From positions 390,001-454,000 of the forward strand of contig NZ_CP018153.1 of assembly GCF_001889005.1 (NCBI RefSeq): a stretch of DNA of 64,000 nt, in the 5' to 3' direction. Under the pieces are notes generated by a model. It was not told the DNA's origin and did not search any database. It saw only the letters and a program-made list of their open reading frames with translations. Position 1 is the first letter of the stretch, and each line of letters opens with the position of its first letter. Shown one piece after another: positions 63,376-64,000 of the stretch. The translations under genes and the position numbers were made by a program. This DNA comes from Christiangramia salexigens (GTDB taxonomy: Bacteria > Bacteroidota > Bacteroidia > Flavobacteriales > Flavobacteriaceae).

Positions 63376-63512
63376 AATTGGTAGTTGATTTTTAGATTCA
63401 AATTTAAAAAGAAAGGTTTTTTACCACATAAGATTATAATCTTTTTAGTCTAACAATTAATCAGAGCTCTATAAGTAAATGTTTCAATATATTCTCAACG
63501 CCTGATTTTTGG

Positions 63513-63520
63513 TATATTTG
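63513..63520 (+). promoter_or_regulatory. -7 promoter element for the LacI-family gene
   Basis: TATATTTG matches TAnnTTTG exactly. The implied leader of about 105 nt contains TTCGCCA (63532-63538) and TGGCGAA (63581-63587), a distant inverted repeat that may be an operator pair or a stem. Confidence 0.45.
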
Positions 63521-63630
63521 GGTTTTTGATTTTCGCCACCTCTAATTGGATGCGGCCCTAATAAGGTTTTATAGCAATTTTGGCGAAGGAATATTAAAGT
63601 AATCGTAATCACCGGTCATTCAGAATTTTT

Positions 63631-64000
63631 ATGAAAAGTAAAATAACTTTAAAGGAATTAGCAAAACTTCTTAATGTTTCAATTTCTACTGTATCAAAGG
63701 CTTTACATGATAGTCCGGAGATAAGCCCTAAAACTGCAGAACGGGTAAAAGAACTGGCTAATCTACATAACTATAAACCTAATCCGGTTGCGGTCAATTT
63801 GAAGAAAAGCAAAACCGGCACAATAGGAGTGGTTATACCTAACATTTCCAATAGTTTTTTTGCGAAAGTATTGTCTGGAATGGAGGCGGAAGCCCAGGAA
63901 CATAACCTTCAGGTGATTACCTATATTTCCAATGAATCTTTAGATAGAGAAAAGCAGATCTGTGATTTATTGACTTCCGGTTTTGTTGATGGAATTTTAA
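63631..64000 (+). CDS. LacI-family transcriptional regulator (partial, cut by the window end)
   Basis: The first 123 residues are present. The N-terminal LacI helix-turn-helix is textbook: ITLKELAKLLNVSISTVSKALHD, then the hinge region YKPNPVAVNLKKSKTGTIGVVIPNISNSFFAKVL leading into the periplasmic-binding-protein-like sensor domain. In flavobacteria such regulators often control sugar-use loci, so a carbohydrate gene cluster may lie beyond the window; that is inference. The reading frame is open to the last base. Confidence 0.95.
   Translation, partial: MKSKITLKELAKLLNVSISTVSKALHDSPEISPKTAERVKELANLHNYKPNPVAVNLKKSKTGTIGVVIPNISNSFFAKVLSGMEAEAQEHNLQVITYISNESLDREKQICDLLTSGFVDGIL

Overview
The window is AT-rich, densely coded chromosomal DNA from a marine-type member of the Bacteroidota, most likely a Flavobacteriaceae species of the Gramella/Christiangramia kind (the genus is inference). 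Supporting signs are the exact flavobacterial -7 promoter element TAnnTTTG in front of many genes, lipoproteins with acidic export signals after the lipidated Cys, a menaquinone pathway with a bicarbonate-independent type MenB, a fused alpha/beta 2-oxoacid dehydrogenase E1, and many outer-membrane barrel fusions. I see no tRNA, rRNA, insertion sequence, prophage or CRISPR array.

Layout. 1-1356: end of an arginine operon (tail of a probable argE, then argH). 1446-5778: leucine operon leuA-leuC-leuD-leuB on the minus strand. 5927-12609: scattered housekeeping genes (unknown conserved protein, EamA exporter, RluA-type pseudouridine synthase, panB, NTF2-like secreted protein, CPBP protease, serine deaminase). 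12823-14739: dnaK. 14916-20420: a complete phosphate-uptake operon read on the minus strand: outer-membrane porin, pstS, pstC, pstA, pstB, phoU. A direct repeat built like a Pho box lies upstream of it and a strong hairpin sits after pstS. 20714-22651: divergent NRAMP-like transporter and an esterase. 22700-29336: menaquinone genes (hotdog thioesterase, menF, menD, menB) interleaved with small conserved proteins. 29428-38457, minus strand: fused E1 enzyme, an M1-peptidase-like protein with a lost zinc motif and a barrel tail, a LOG-family hydrolase and uvrA.

38458-48137 is the accessory-looking part. A LuxR-type regulator is followed by three paralogous, probably surface-exposed lipoproteins that share one N-terminal domain of about 300 residues but carry three different C-termini, one of them a thrombospondin type 3 calcium-binding array. 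A duplicated 27-bp leader upstream marks an orphan promoter and start codon. Two tandem astacin-type metalloprotease lipoproteins follow. This block is the best candidate for an undescribed surface system.

48161-64000: acpH-like gene, glmM, lipid A acyltransferase, rhomboid protease, SIMPL protein, TlpA-like thioredoxin lipoprotein, a large GAF protein, an HD hydrolase fused to a Pycsar-effector-type membrane domain, a 1239-residue phosphatase/kinase-like/Omp85-barrel fusion, an MscS channel with Dps, small unknown proteins, and the start of a LacI-family regulator cut by the window edge.

Genes that plausibly act together: the phosphate operon (outer-membrane entry, capture, inner-membrane import, signalling), the leu operon, the men genes, and the regulator-lipoprotein-astacin block. 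Functions are assigned from motifs read by eye; no database search was run.
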